Shown here: one piece after another, positions 19,007 to 29,020 of the stretch
Position numbering within the stretch: the stretch's first letter is position 1
Layout of the letters: every line of letters starts with the position of its first letter
DNA from: Microcoleus sp. FACHB-61
GTDB lineage: Bacteria; Cyanobacteriota; Cyanobacteriia; Cyanobacteriales; Microcoleaceae
NCBI GenBank assembly: GCA_014695295.1
Contig: JACJNY010000067.1
Coordinates: 1 to 64,000, forward strand
Direction of reading: 5' to 3'
Length of the DNA stretch: 64,000 nucleotides
Notes under the pieces: generated by a model
What the model was told of the DNA's origin: nothing
Databases searched by the model: none
The model's input: only the letters and a program-made list of their open reading frames with translations
Position numbers and translations under genes: made by a program

Positions 19007-19041
19007 AGAGAGAGTTACTTAGGTAGCTCTCTCTTTTTTTG
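19007..19041 (+). terminator. Rho-independent terminator
   Basis: AGAGAGAG-T-TAC, loop TTAG, GTA-G-CTCTCTCT, then a run of seven T. The stem is about 12 bp including one G-T pair. It lies 195 bp after gatB, far for a simple gatB terminator, so it may end a short independent transcript from 18930-19040. Confidence 0.75.
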
Positions 19042-19129
19042 TCTATTTTTTCGGGGCACGGACGTGAAAATATGGATGCGGGAGAGGGAGAGGGACAGGC
19101 CCCTAAAAGGTTTGACACTCTCAGGTCTT

Positions 19130-19957
19130 TCATACGCGCTCGATTATTGATTCGTTGAGGCGATTTGCGGATACAGGATTTCTCTCTTCTTCAGTAGAGT
19201 TCATGTCTCCACAAGCGTTACCTAGATTTAATCCAGAGGTTCCGGTGTGCCCGATCGTACCCAATCCCCGGCTTAGGATGTTTCTAGTGGCGTTACGATC
19301 GCGATCGACTACACAGCCACAATTACAGACGTGAATACCTGTACTTAAGCTTTTTTTGACAATCGTTCCGCAGTTAGAGCATTCCTGGCTGGTTCCATCC
19401 GGCGTGATGGCAATAGTTTTTCTTTCAAACACTTTGCCAAAATATTCCAACCACACTCGAAACTGATACCAAGAAGCATCGCTAATTGACTTAGCTAGAC
19501 AAGAATTTTTCATGATATTTTTGATATTCAAATTTTCGTAGGCGATCGAGTCATTAGACTAAACTGCGCACCGTGCGAGCTTAGTTGCATGGTGCAATAC
19601 GATTGCCTACTTATTTTTAGATGGCGCTTACATAAAACCACCCTAGCTTGTGTCCTATGTTTTGAATCCTTAACGCGCTTTGATAAACGTTTATGGGATT
19701 TCCTTAACCTGCGTTCTCCTTTTCGGAGGAAACGCGGGTTCTCAACAAAAATGCCATTGAAATCTGTGTAAAACTATTTTAGTTTCACATCTAATTAAAT
19801 TGCATTTTTGGTTATTTCAATTACTTCAAAACTGTCTAGATGAAGGCAAACTTGGACATAATAGCCATCTGCACGTTTCACCAGTCTAAACCGCTTGCTC
19901 TGGTCGAATTGATAAAATTGCAAGTCTCTCGTTCCTTTTAGATTGAGCTTTTGCATC
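19130..19957 (-). pseudogene. tnpB: Decayed TnpB (IS200/IS605 family) transposon nuclease
   Basis: Reading the minus strand from 19957, a TnpB can be followed almost to its end. First comes the KRADGYYVQVCLHL strand region, then the remains of the DVGLKYFYTD RuvC-I region. NPRFLRKGERRLRKS, KRHLKISRQ, YENLNIKNIMKN-LAKSISDASW, a CSNCG...CNCG zinc ribbon and DRDRNATRNIL (RuvC-III) follow. In-frame stops lie near 19796, 19772 and 19573, and a frameshift lies near 19595. The glycine codon of RuvC-I is among those lost. The N-terminal part is missing or beyond recognition. It is inactive. The 402-bp open frame at 19130-19531 is only its C-terminal piece. Confidence 0.9.
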
Positions 19958-20349
19958 TCGTTTGTGTCTGAAAAAAAATTAATTTTCGATTATAGGTAAG
20001 TTTCCAATTAGTTGTTTTGTACTAAACAGAGCGGTTATATTTCTAAAACGGTGGAAACTTTTTCATAGGAATAACAAAAAACATAAATGACACAGATATT
20101 AGCCAAAAATAGCAGCTTTTAGATGGGGTCATATTAAAGTTTCCGATTCTCAAAATTAAGCCTTTGTAATTGGGCTGAAAATGAGTCACTTGGCAATCAA
20201 CTATGTTAAGAGAAGGGCAATAATTTAATAGTCAGAGTGCCTGCATATTTAGAATTTAAATCTGGAAAGTGTGTATAGTCTAAGATGGGAGATTTTCCGC
20301 GAGATCTTAACCGATTACCAGTATTAGCTATCATTTACCCATGTCCAAT
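19958..20349. other. Degenerate A/T-rich region between two transposon remnants
   Basis: About 390 bp without a recognisable gene. By position it should include the lost 5' parts of both flanking tnpB-type remnants, but I cannot align it with confidence. Confidence 0.4.
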
Positions 20350-20365
20350 TGTTTGTGAACAATGA

Positions 20366-20746
20366 AAATCTTTAGCTAAGAAATAAGAACTCAGAAAACG
20401 AGGCCAAAAGTATGCTAGGATGCTGACTGGTTGGGCTGATTCTCAGTTGTTCAAGTTGTTAAATTCTATTTTTTATAATCCTGGGATTGAAGTGATGACA
20501 GTAAATCCAACTTATGATAGTATAATTGGCTTGGTTAAATACCTTATAATGTATGGCTTGGCCAGTGATGAAGCAGCGGGTTTGGTGATTGCTCGTCGAG
20601 GTATGAGATTGGCTGAAAAGTTAGCAGCCTCATTAAGCGCCTTGGTTGAGTTCACTTCAACACAGCACGTTGGGAACCTGTGGAATCAAGTGAATAATAA
20701 AATCAAGCATTCCGGCATGATAACAAATACACATACTTACTATTAG
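20366..20746 (+). pseudogene. Remnant of a TnpB-related IS200/IS605 accessory protein
   Basis: The clear part is 20420-20746: MLTGWADSQLFKLLNSIF, then IGLVKYLIMYGLASDEAAGL, ARRGMRL and a C-terminal HVGNLWNQVNNKIK. This is the C-terminal part of the TnpB-related accessory protein type seen in cyanobacteria. The frame continues upstream as ELRKRGQKYAR but is interrupted by TAA at about 20373, and the preceding IENLDFAKK-like stretch is out of frame. About 70% of the gene is missing. It is oriented opposite to the tnpB remnant, so two separate insertions decayed here. Confidence 0.75.
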
Positions 20747-20754
20747 ATCTCTAA

Positions 20755-20779
20755 CTCAGGTTTCCTAGCAAACCCTGAG
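20755..20779 (+). repeat. Possible right-end hairpin of an IS200/IS605-type element
   Basis: CTCAGGTTT, loop CCTAGC, AAACCCTGAG, with one unpaired C. It lies 9 bp after the stop of the TnpB-related remnant, where subterminal hairpins of this family are expected. Confidence 0.5.
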
Positions 20780-20923
20780 CGCAGTCAAAAGCAAGCGCAA
20801 GCATTAGAGAAGAATGCTTAAGAAACTTATACAACCTATACAACCTAGTTTTTCCGAGTTTGTCTGGATTTTGTGAACCTGGGGCACTGCGAACTAAATA
20901 TTTTTAGATAGGAATAAAAAAAA

Positions 20924-23900
20924 ATGAGCGTCAATGAATCACAGGAAATTCCTCAAGAGCTTTTTGCCGGTGGTGGGGAGATGGGGGCGCTGATCCGATC
21001 GCACGATTGGTCGCTTTCCCCCCTGGGCGCTGTCGAGAAATGGTCGCAGAGCTTAAAAACCGCAATGGGAATTGTCTTGGGTTCCCGCTACCCCATGTTC
21101 ATCTGGTGGGGACACGAGATGATTAACCTCTACAACGACGCTTACATCCCTATCCTGGGTCAGCGTCATCCTGCGGCCCTCGGTGAATCTGCGTTTAATA
21201 TCTGGGCAGACGTTTGGGAGGTCGTTGGATCTCAAGCGGAAGCCGTCTTAAATGAAGGCCAATCGTCATGGAATAAAGAAGCATTGCTGATCGTGGAGCG
21301 CAACGGGTATCCAGAGGAGACGTACTTCACCTTCTCCTACAGTCCTGTCCCCGGCGATGATGGTAGACCAGGTGGTGTGTTTTGCGCTGTCACCGAAGAA
21401 ACTGAGCGGGTGTTGAACGATCGCCGCTTGAGGACGCTGCGTAAATTAGCCGCAGAAACAATCACCGCCCAGACGGTAGAAGCCGCCTGCCTTGTTTCCG
21501 CCACCGCATTGACCTCTAACGCCTATGACATCCCGTTTGCGCTGCTGTATCTCCTCGATGGCGATCGCACTCAAGCACGACTTTCCGGCACAACAAGGTT
21601 AGCGGCCGGAACCATCGCCAGCCCCGAGGCGATCGATCTGACATCCGCTGAAACGTCCCAGGGGTGGCAACTGACGCAAGTCATGGAGACGGGTGAAAGC
21701 AAGATTGTTGAGGATTTAGAAGCGCGATTTGGACTTTTACCAGGCGGCGCACGGTCTGAATCTCCCCATCAAGCGGTCATTCTACCACTCGCCCGATCGG
21801 GAGAAACGTTCGGGTTCTTGATTGCCGGAGTGAATCCATTCAGAGTGTTGGATGATGATTACAAAGGCTTTTTTGACTCGATCGCAGGGCAGGTGACAAC
21901 AGCCCTAAACAATGCCCGTACTTATGAACAAGAGCGGAAACGAGTTGAATGGCTGGCAGAACTCGATCGCGCCAAAACGGTTTTCTTCAGTAACGTCAGC
22001 CATGAATTTCGGACTCCCCTCACCCTGATAATGGGTTCAACCGAGGAGGCTCTCACCGATCGAAACGTGCCGCTACCCGCTCCGCAGCGAGAACGGATGG
22101 AGGTGGTGCAGCGCAATGGGCAACGGTTGCTGAAGCTGGTGAACACGGTACTCGATTTCTCCAGCATTGAAGCTGGACGGATTCAGCCAGTTTACGAACT
22201 GACGGATCTGGCAGCGTTTACCGCCGAACTCGCGAGCGTATTTCGCTCAGCGATAGAACGGGCAAATCTACGCCTCGTCGTCGATTGTCCGCCGCTTTCT
22301 GAATCTGCCTGTGTCGATCGCCAGATGTGGGAGAAGATTGTGCTGAATTTGCTGTCTAATGCCTTCAGATTTACGTTTGAGGGAGAGATAGCCGTTGTTT
22401 TGCGCGAGCGCGATCGCCAGATTGAACTAGAGGTGCGGGACACAGGCATAGGCATTCCCGCCCAGGAGCTACCCCTGATCTTCGAGCGGTTTCATCGAGC
22501 GCCGGGAGCCAAGGGACGAACTTACGAAGGCTCCGGCATTGGGTTATCCCTGGTTCAGGAGTTTGTGGGGCTGCATGGGGGCACGATCCAAGTCAGTAGC
22601 GCGGTCGATCGGGGGACAAGTTTCACGGTATCCATTCCTGCTGGATCTGCTCACTTGTCCGCCCGCCCGATCGAGCAAGTTGGCACCCTCACATCCACCT
22701 CAACAACTGCTGCGACCTATGTGGAAGAGGCACTGCGCTTGCTACCAGAAGAAGATAGAGAGCAAGGGAACGGCAGAGCAGTTGAATGTACACCTCCCTC
22801 AGCCCTTCTGTCCCGGGACACCTCTGCCTCTTCTTGCCGAATTCTTTTGGTGGATGACAACACCGATATGTGCGATTACCTGAGGCGGTTGTTGACGGAT
22901 CGCGGGTATGCGGTGGAAACGGCAGCAGATGGGATGGCGGCGTTGGCTGCGGTTGGGCAACAGATACCCCACCTCATCCTCGCGGATGCGCTCGTGCCTC
23001 GGCTCGATGGCATCGAGCTGTTACGGGAGTTACGAGCAGACCCAACAACCAAAGACATTCCGATTATCCTGCTGTCTGCCCGTGCGCGAGAAGAAGCCCG
23101 AATTCAGGGATTGGAAGCTGGAGCCGACGACTACTTGACTAAGCCGTTTTCGGCCCGTGAATTGTTAGCACGAGTGGAAACAAATTTGAAGCTGGCGCAA
23201 CTGCGGCGCGAAGCAATGCAGCGGGAACAGGTGCTGCGGCGAGAAGCAGAAACAGCTCGTGGGCAGGTTGAAAGCATTCTCTCTAGCATCAGTGACGGTT
23301 TCTTTACTCTCGATCGCAACTGGCACTTCACCTACGTCAACGATCGCTTGTGCTCCATGACTTTTAAGCAGCCAGAAGAACTGCTCGGTTATAACCATTG
23401 GGACTTGTTTCCCAATACCGTTGACACCGATGTTTACGTTAAATTCCATCGGGCGATGAGCGAACAAACGCCCATCCAGTTTGAGTATCTTTATCTGCTT
23501 TGCCATCGCTGGCTTGAGTACCGGGTTTTCCCCTCGGCCGATGGGCTGACAATTTTTGCTACTGACATTACCGATCGCAAACAGGCGGAACTCGTGCAGG
23601 TCGAGCAGAAGAGACTGCTGGAGTTGACCGCCTCTGGACGCCCGCTGGAGGAATGTCTCTCCTCCCTGTGTGCCTCCGTGTCCAAGCTAAATCCGCGGGC
23701 GCGAGCCTGCATCCTGGTAGCCGATGCCGAGCGACTGACGTTTCCCTACTCCATCACCCCGGATTTTGGGCCGTCATTCGCTCAAGCACTCAAGGATGCC
23801 CGGATTAATGAGCTTGCCTTCAGTCCGTGCCGCGAGGCAGTGTATGGCGGCCAACCTGTCACCTGTGGGGACATCGCCAACGACGATCGCTGGTGGCAAG

Positions 23901-26875
23901 GATGGCGAGACTTATGCGTGGCTCATGGCGTGCTGGCGTGTCATTCCGCGCCCATACAGGGCGCAGACAACCGGCCCCTTGGTTCTCTGATGCTGTGCTT
24001 CGACGAGGCGCGGATGCCGAGTGATTGGGATTACCGACTGTCCGACTTCGCCACCCAAGTCGCCAGCATCATATTAGATCGCGATCGCTCGATCCTTGCC
24101 TTGCGCGAATCCGAAGAGCGTCTGCGTCGGGCGATGGCGATCGAAACGGTCGGGGTCATTTTTTTCCAAACCGACGGTACTATCACCGAAAGCAACGACG
24201 CTTTCCTCCGGATGAGCGGCTACAGCCGTGAGGATACTGAGCAAGGATTGGTGCGCTGGGACATAATGACACCGCCGGAGTGGATGCCCCATTCCCTGAG
24301 AGCAGTCGAGGAGTTTGAAGCAACCGGGCGCACGACTCCTTATGAAAAGGAATATATGCGCAAAGACGGCTCGCGCTGGTGGGCATTGTTCGCTGCGACG
24401 CGGCTCAATGAAGCAGAGGGTGTGGAATTTATCATTGACATTACCGATCGCAAACAAGCAGAAGTTGAACTGCGCGAGAGTGAAGTTCGCTTTCGGCAAC
24501 TGGCAGATACCGCTCCTGTTCTCATCTGGATGTCTGGAACTGATAAACTCTGTAATTACTTTAATCAGCCGTGGCTAGACTTTACTGGACGGACGATCGA
24601 GCAAGAAAGCGATAATGGTTGGTCAGAAGGAGTCCATCCCGATGATTTGCAACATTGCTTAGATACTTATTCCACTGCCTTTGATGCTCGACAACAGTTT
24701 CAGATGGAGTATCGCCTCAGACGCTTTGATGGAGTCTACCGTTGGTTTCTAGACACAGGAATCCCCCGGTTTACATTAGAAGGCGATTTCCTGGGCTACA
24801 TCGGTTCTTGTATTGACATCACCGATCGCTTCCAAGCAGAAGTCGCATTGCGCCAGAGTGAATCCCGCCTCCGTCTGATTATTGAGAGTGCCAAAGATTA
24901 TGCGATCTTTAGCCTGGATCTCAATGGCACGATTGCTAGTTGGAATTCTGGCGCCGAAAGGCTTTTGGGCTACACAGACGCAGAGGCGATCGGGTGCCGC
25001 GGTAGCATCATATTCACGCCCGAAGACAAGGAACAGGGACGACCAGCTAAGGAGATGGAAATTGCTCTGACGCAGGGACAAGCAGAGAACGAACGCTGGC
25101 ACGTGCGGAAAGACGGCCGCCGCTTTTGGGCGAGTGGTTTAATGATGCCGTTACAGGATGAAACGGGCAACACGCAAGGATTTCTTAATATCTTGCAAGA
25201 CAAGACCGCGCAGCGAGAGGCAAACCAACGGCTACATCTGCTGTATGAAATGACCAGTGATTTGCTTGCCACCGAACAACCCCTAGCGCTGATGAACACC
25301 TTGTTTAGCAAGCTTTCAGCCCAGCTAGACCTGCATTGTTACTACAACTACTTACTTGTTGAGGAGAATGACAATGGGCCTCTTCTGCATCTGAGCAACT
25401 TTAGTGGGCTTTCTGAGGAAGCGGCAGCCACGATGGAATGGATCGACTTCGGTGAATACATCTGTGGACTGGTGGCCCGCGATCGGCGGCAAATTGTTCT
25501 CGATCGAGAGCAAATTGCCACTGAGCCTCATGCTCAATTTATCCGCTCAACGGGTATTACCGCTTATGCAGCTCAACCGCTGATTGCTCAGGGACGGTTA
25601 TGGGGGACGCTCTCGTTCGGCAGTCAGACCCGGACTGGCTTTACTTCAGAAGAAATTGACCTGCTGCAAGTAACCTGCGATCAGGTAGCGATCGCTCTGG
25701 AACGGGCAAACCTGACAACTTCATTACAGCAACAAGCCCAGCAGTTGCTACAAGCAAACCGCATCAAAGACGAGTTTCTGGCAGTATTGTCCCATGAGCT
25801 GCGATCGCCCCTGAATCCCATTTTGGGGTGGTCAAAGCTCCTACAAGTTCGCAAGTTCGACGAAACGAAGACGGCACACGCCCTCGCCACAATAGAACGG
25901 AACGCTAAGTTGCAATCTGAATTGATTGAAGACTTGCTCGATGTCTCCCGGATTTTGCAAGGGAAGCTCAGCCTGAATCCCACTCCGATCAATCTGCCAT
26001 CGACTATAACAGCGGCGATCGAAACAGTGCGGCTGGCGGCTCAAACCAAATCCATTGAGGTGGAGGTAAGTCTTGATTCCAACGTGGGTTATGTGTCAGG
26101 TGATTCAACCCGCTTGCAGCAAGTGGTGTGGAATCTGCTTTCCAATGCTGTTAAATTTACCCCCGCAGGCGGTCGGGTGGAGGTGCGATTAGAGCAAGTG
26201 GGCAATCAAGCTAAAATCACCATCCGCGACAACGGCAAGGGCATTCCTCAAGAGTTTCTGCCATACGTCTTTGACTACTTCCGCCAAGCCGATAGCGCCA
26301 CGACGCGCAAGTTTGGGGGATTGGGATTAGGATTGGCGATCGTCCGTTACATAGTTGAACTACATGGCGGAACGGTTCAGGCAGACAGCCCTGGTGAAGG
26401 GCTAGGAGCCACATTTACCGTCAGGCTGCCGCTGATGCAGATTGAGCCAGCCGTCAATCAGGACGATCGATCCTCTGAGGCATCGCTCAATTTGAAAGGC
26501 GTTCAAGTTTTAGTGGTCGATGATGATACCGATACGCGGGAGTTTCTGGTTTTTCTGTTGCAGCAGGCCCAGGCAAGTGTAATCTCGGCCAACTCAGCAC
26601 GCGAAGCCTTGGCGGCGTTAATGGAATCGAAGCCAGACTTGCTACTGAGCGATATTGGGATGCCAGATATGGATGGCTATATGCTGCTGCAGCAAGTGAG
26701 AGCTTTACCACCAGAGCAAGGTGGGCAAATTCCCGCGATCGCCTTAACTGCCTATGCGGGGGATGTTAATCAGCAGCAAGCGCTTGCTGCTGGGTTCCAA
26801 AGGCATATTGCCAAGCCCGTTGAACCGCATGAACTGATGGGGGCGATTGTTAATCTGATTAGACGGACTCAATAG
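20924..26875 (+). CDS. Giant double hybrid sensor histidine kinase
   Basis: 1983 residues holding two complete kinase modules. Module 1 is PAS (about 40-165), GAF (180-335), HisKA with H360 (SNVSHEFRTPLT), HATPase (DTGIGIP, GSGIGLSLV) and a receiver with D688 (LADALVPR). Then come PAS (about 780-890), GAF (900-1055), three PAS (1065-1430) and GAF (1440-1595). Module 2 is HisKA with H1624 (VLSHELRSPLNP), HATPase (DNGKGIP, GLGLGLAIV) and a receiver with D1910 (LSDIGMPDMDGY). No membrane segments are seen. The start follows GATAGGAATAAAA. Both H and both D are present, so an internal two-step relay is possible. No output domain exists, so a separate response regulator is expected. It probably arose by fusion of two hybrid kinases. 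Confidence 0.9.
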   Translation: MSVNESQEIPQELFAGGGEMGALIRSHDWSLSPLGAVEKWSQSLKTAMGIVLGSRYPMFIWWGHEMINLYNDAYIPILGQRHPAALGESAFNIWADVWEVVGSQAEAVLNEGQSSWNKEALLIVERNGYPEETYFTFSYSPVPGDDGRPGGVFCAVTEETERVLNDRRLRTLRKLAAETITAQTVEAACLVSATALTSNAYDIPFALLYLLDGDRTQARLSGTTRLAAGTIASPEAIDLTSAETSQGWQLTQVMETGESKIVEDLEARFGLLPGGARSESPHQAVILPLARSGETFGFLIAGVNPFRVLDDDYKGFFDSIAGQVTTALNNARTYEQERKRVEWLAELDRAKTVFFSNVSHEFRTPLTLIMGSTEEALTDRNVPLPAPQRERMEVVQRNGQRLLKLVNTVLDFSSIEAGRIQPVYELTDLAAFTAELASVFRSAIERANLRLVVDCPPLSESACVDRQMWEKIVLNLLSNAFRFTFEGEIAVVLRERDRQIELEVRDTGIGIPAQELPLIFERFHRAPGAKGRTYEGSGIGLSLVQEFVGLHGGTIQVSSAVDRGTSFTVSIPAGSAHLSARPIEQVGTLTSTSTTAATYVEEALRLLPEEDREQGNGRAVECTPPSALLSRDTSASSCRILLVDDNTDMCDYLRRLLTDRGYAVETAADGMAALAAVGQQIPHLILADALVPRLDGIELLRELRADPTTKDIPIILLSARAREEARIQGLEAGADDYLTKPFSARELLARVETNLKLAQLRREAMQREQVLRREAETARGQVESILSSISDGFFTLDRNWHFTYVNDRLCSMTFKQPEELLGYNHWDLFPNTVDTDVYVKFHRAMSEQTPIQFEYLYLLCHRWLEYRVFPSADGLTIFATDITDRKQAELVQVEQKRLLELTASGRPLEECLSSLCASVSKLNPRARACILVADAERLTFPYSITPDFGPSFAQALKDARINELAFSPCREAVYGGQPVTCGDIANDDRWWQGWRDLCVAHGVLACHSAPIQGADNRPLGSLMLCFDEARMPSDWDYRLSDFATQVASIILDRDRSILALRESEERLRRAMAIETVGVIFFQTDGTITESNDAFLRMSGYSREDTEQGLVRWDIMTPPEWMPHSLRAVEEFEATGRTTPYEKEYMRKDGSRWWALFAATRLNEAEGVEFIIDITDRKQAEVELRESEVRFRQLADTAPVLIWMSGTDKLCNYFNQPWLDFTGRTIEQESDNGWSEGVHPDDLQHCLDTYSTAFDARQQFQMEYRLRRFDGVYRWFLDTGIPRFTLEGDFLGYIGSCIDITDRFQAEVALRQSESRLRLIIESAKDYAIFSLDLNGTIASWNSGAERLLGYTDAEAIGCRGSIIFTPEDKEQGRPAKEMEIALTQGQAENERWHVRKDGRRFWASGLMMPLQDETGNTQGFLNILQDKTAQREANQRLHLLYEMTSDLLATEQPLALMNTLFSKLSAQLDLHCYYNYLLVEENDNGPLLHLSNFSGLSEEAAATMEWIDFGEYICGLVARDRRQIVLDREQIATEPHAQFIRSTGITAYAAQPLIAQGRLWGTLSFGSQTRTGFTSEEIDLLQVTCDQVAIALERANLTTSLQQQAQQLLQANRIKDEFLAVLSHELRSPLNPILGWSKLLQVRKFDETKTAHALATIERNAKLQSELIEDLLDVSRILQGKLSLNPTPINLPSTITAAIETVRLAAQTKSIEVEVSLDSNVGYVSGDSTRLQQVVWNLLSNAVKFTPAGGRVEVRLEQVGNQAKITIRDNGKGIPQEFLPYVFDYFRQADSATTRKFGGLGLGLAIVRYIVELHGGTVQADSPGEGLGATFTVRLPLMQIEPAVNQDDRSSEASLNLKGVQVLVVDDDTDTREFLVFLLQQAQASVISANSAREALAALMESKPDLLLSDIGMPDMDGYMLLQQVRALPPEQGGQIPAIALTAYAGDVNQQQALAAGFQRHIAKPVEPHELMGAIVNLIRRTQ

Positions 26876-27113
26876 GACTAAAACCCCAGTCAGCCGACAT
26901 TCTCTGCTATGGGTTACGTCATTCTAGCGAAAGTGTTTACGGCGCTCACACTTAATAGAAGGAATTTTCTGGCTATAACTCCTCGTAGCTATAAAAAACC
27001 TATCTCTGTCAGGGGAGAGGGGAGAAGAGGCCACCGAGCGAGCGATTACCGATTAACAATTACCGCTTTGAGTCGATTAATATCAACTTTAGTTATTAAC
27101 TAATTGTGACAGT

Positions 27114-28280
27114 ATGAGCGAACAAGCTAGCGAGCTAATCAAGCAGGGGATTTCGCAATATCAGGCGCGCCAATTTGAGGCGGCGTTGGATTCTTGGCAA
27201 GAAGCGCTGGGGCTGTATCGCTCAATGGACGATAAGCGGCGATCGGGTGCGGCGCTGGGCAATATGGGGGTAGCTTACGAAGCGCTGGGAAATTATGCTC
27301 AGGCGATGGAGTGCTACCAGCAGCATTTGGTGTTAGCGCGCGCAATTGGCGATCGCCGGGGCGAGGCGAATGCTTTGGGAAATCTGGGCAATGCTTGCTG
27401 TGCTCTGGAGGATTTTTCTAGTGCTATTGATTACCAGCAGCAGCGTTTGGCGATCGCGCGGGAAACTGGCGACGGGCGCTCTGAGCTGGAAACTTTGGGC
27501 AATTTGGCGCTAGCTTGCGATGCTAATGGAGATTTGGCTGGTGCGATCGAATGTTATCACCAGCAGTTGTCGATCGCGCGCGCCAGCAAGGACGATCGCA
27601 TTGAGCGCAATGCTCTCAAGAATTTGAAGCTCGGTTACAAGTATTTAGCAGATTACGACAAGGCTAACCAGTATCGGCAGCAACAATTGGCGATCGTTCG
27701 GGAACTGTTTTTAACTGATAAAAATAAGAATTTTCTACAACTTGTAGAAACAGTTGGTTTGAATCCGGTTGAGGATTTTGCCGGGGCTAATTTAAGCGGT
27801 TTTGACTTGCATTACGCTGATTTTAACGGTGCAGATTTGCGCGAGGCAAATCTCCGGGGGGCTGATTTGACCTTGGCGGATCTCAGCGGTGCTTTGCTGA
27901 GCGCTGCTATTTTAATTGATGCTAATTTGTGCAATGCTAATTTGCGGGATGCTGAACTCAGCAGCGCAAATTTAAGCGGTGCAGATTTGCGAACAAAGCT
28001 GCCCCGGGCCAATTTGAGCGGTGCAAATTTAACTAACGCTAATTTGAGCAGTGCTTATTTACCGAATGCTATTTTGGTAAATGCAAATTTGACAAATACT
28101 GATTTTAAGAATGCTGATTTGAGCGGTGTTAATTTGAGTGGCGCGAATTTAAATGGTACTGATTTGAGCCGCGCTGATTTGACAAATACGGTGGTTGACA
28201 ATGCGAAGTTTTTTTGTTGTCTGGGAATTTCGGAAGCCCTGAAGGTTGAATTGAGGGCACGGGGCGGGATCTTTGAGTAG
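27114..28280 (+). CDS. TPR and pentapeptide-repeat protein
   Basis: A 388-residue protein. Residues about 5-200 are tetratricopeptide repeats of the 40-residue type (GNMGVAYEALGNYAQAMECYQQHL and successors). From about residue 225 to 370 it has A(D/N)LxX pentapeptide repeats (GADLREANLRGADL), which fold as a right-handed quadrilateral beta-helix. The tail (ISEALKVELRARGGIFE) resembles that of the pentapeptide protein at 29788-30999. TPRs point to protein binding; the pentapeptide part has no known activity. It is the first gene of a same-strand group with two Uma2 genes. Confidence 0.9.
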   Translation: MSEQASELIKQGISQYQARQFEAALDSWQEALGLYRSMDDKRRSGAALGNMGVAYEALGNYAQAMECYQQHLVLARAIGDRRGEANALGNLGNACCALEDFSSAIDYQQQRLAIARETGDGRSELETLGNLALACDANGDLAGAIECYHQQLSIARASKDDRIERNALKNLKLGYKYLADYDKANQYRQQQLAIVRELFLTDKNKNFLQLVETVGLNPVEDFAGANLSGFDLHYADFNGADLREANLRGADLTLADLSGALLSAAILIDANLCNANLRDAELSSANLSGADLRTKLPRANLSGANLTNANLSSAYLPNAILVNANLTNTDFKNADLSGVNLSGANLNGTDLSRADLTNTVVDNAKFFCCLGISEALKVELRARGGIFE

Positions 28281-28323
28281 AATTAATTGGAAAGGTTGGT
28301 AATTGTAGAGGGTAAGAAAAGCT

Positions 28324-28911
28324 ATGAATGCTGTAACTGCAAAACGATTCTCGATCGCCGAATATCACCGTTTGGGAGAACTGGGATTTTTCGCCCCCGA
28401 TGACCGAGTTGAATTGATTCGCGGAGAAATTATCATTATGTCTGCTAAAGGTAGGCTGCACTCTTTTTGTAACAGTCTTTTAGTTCAGGAGTTAATCATT
28501 TTACTGGCAAGACGCGCTCTTGTGCGCGCACAAGAGCCGATTACTTTGACGGATGATAGCGAACCAGAACCCGATGTTGTGATTGCCCGCAATCGTTCTG
28601 ACAATTATTTATCTTCTCACCCGGAGCCTGCTGATATTTTGTTGGTAATTGAGGTTTCCGATTCTACTTTGAAGTACGATCGCAAAACGAAGTTGTCTCT
28701 CTATGCGGAAACTGGGATTTCTAATTATTGGATATTTAATTTGGTCGCTCGTCATCTGGAAATGCACAGCGAACCTTATCGGAAACAAAACGGGAGTTTT
28801 AGTTATCAATTGCAACGAGTTGTTTTGCCAAATCAGATGGTGGTAATTCCGGGTTTTCCAGAGTTGTCTCTAAATTTGTCTTCGGTATTTCCCGCGCAGA
28901 TTGGTGAGTAA
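28324..28911 (+). CDS. Uma2 family endonuclease (DUF820)
   Basis: A 195-residue PD-(D/E)XK-fold protein of the Uma2 family, abundant in cyanobacteria. Seen are FSIAEYHRLGELG at the N-terminus, DRVELIRGEII, the core EPDVVIA...ILLVIEVSDSTLKYDRKTKLSLYAE with its D, E and K, and the YWIFNL strand. It lies 43 bp behind the TPR/pentapeptide gene. The biological role of Uma2 proteins is unsettled; nuclease activity is predicted from the fold. Confidence 0.9.
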   Translation: MNAVTAKRFSIAEYHRLGELGFFAPDDRVELIRGEIIIMSAKGRLHSFCNSLLVQELIILLARRALVRAQEPITLTDDSEPEPDVVIARNRSDNYLSSHPEPADILLVIEVSDSTLKYDRKTKLSLYAETGISNYWIFNLVARHLEMHSEPYRKQNGSFSYQLQRVVLPNQMVVIPGFPELSLNLSSVFPAQIGE

Positions 28912-28977
28912 AAAATTTGGCTGTACCGCACATATTTTAACTCAGTAATTAAAGAGCGATCGAGCTGGCTTCGATGA

Positions 28978-28983
28978 TATAAT
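28978..28983 (+). promoter_or_regulatory. Candidate -10 element (TATAAT)
   Basis: A TATAAT 37 bp upstream of the second Uma2 gene. No convincing -35 is visible. Confidence 0.3.
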
Positions 28984-29020
28984 GTAAAAGTGCGATCGAA
29001 CTCTTCAACAAAGTAGCCCT

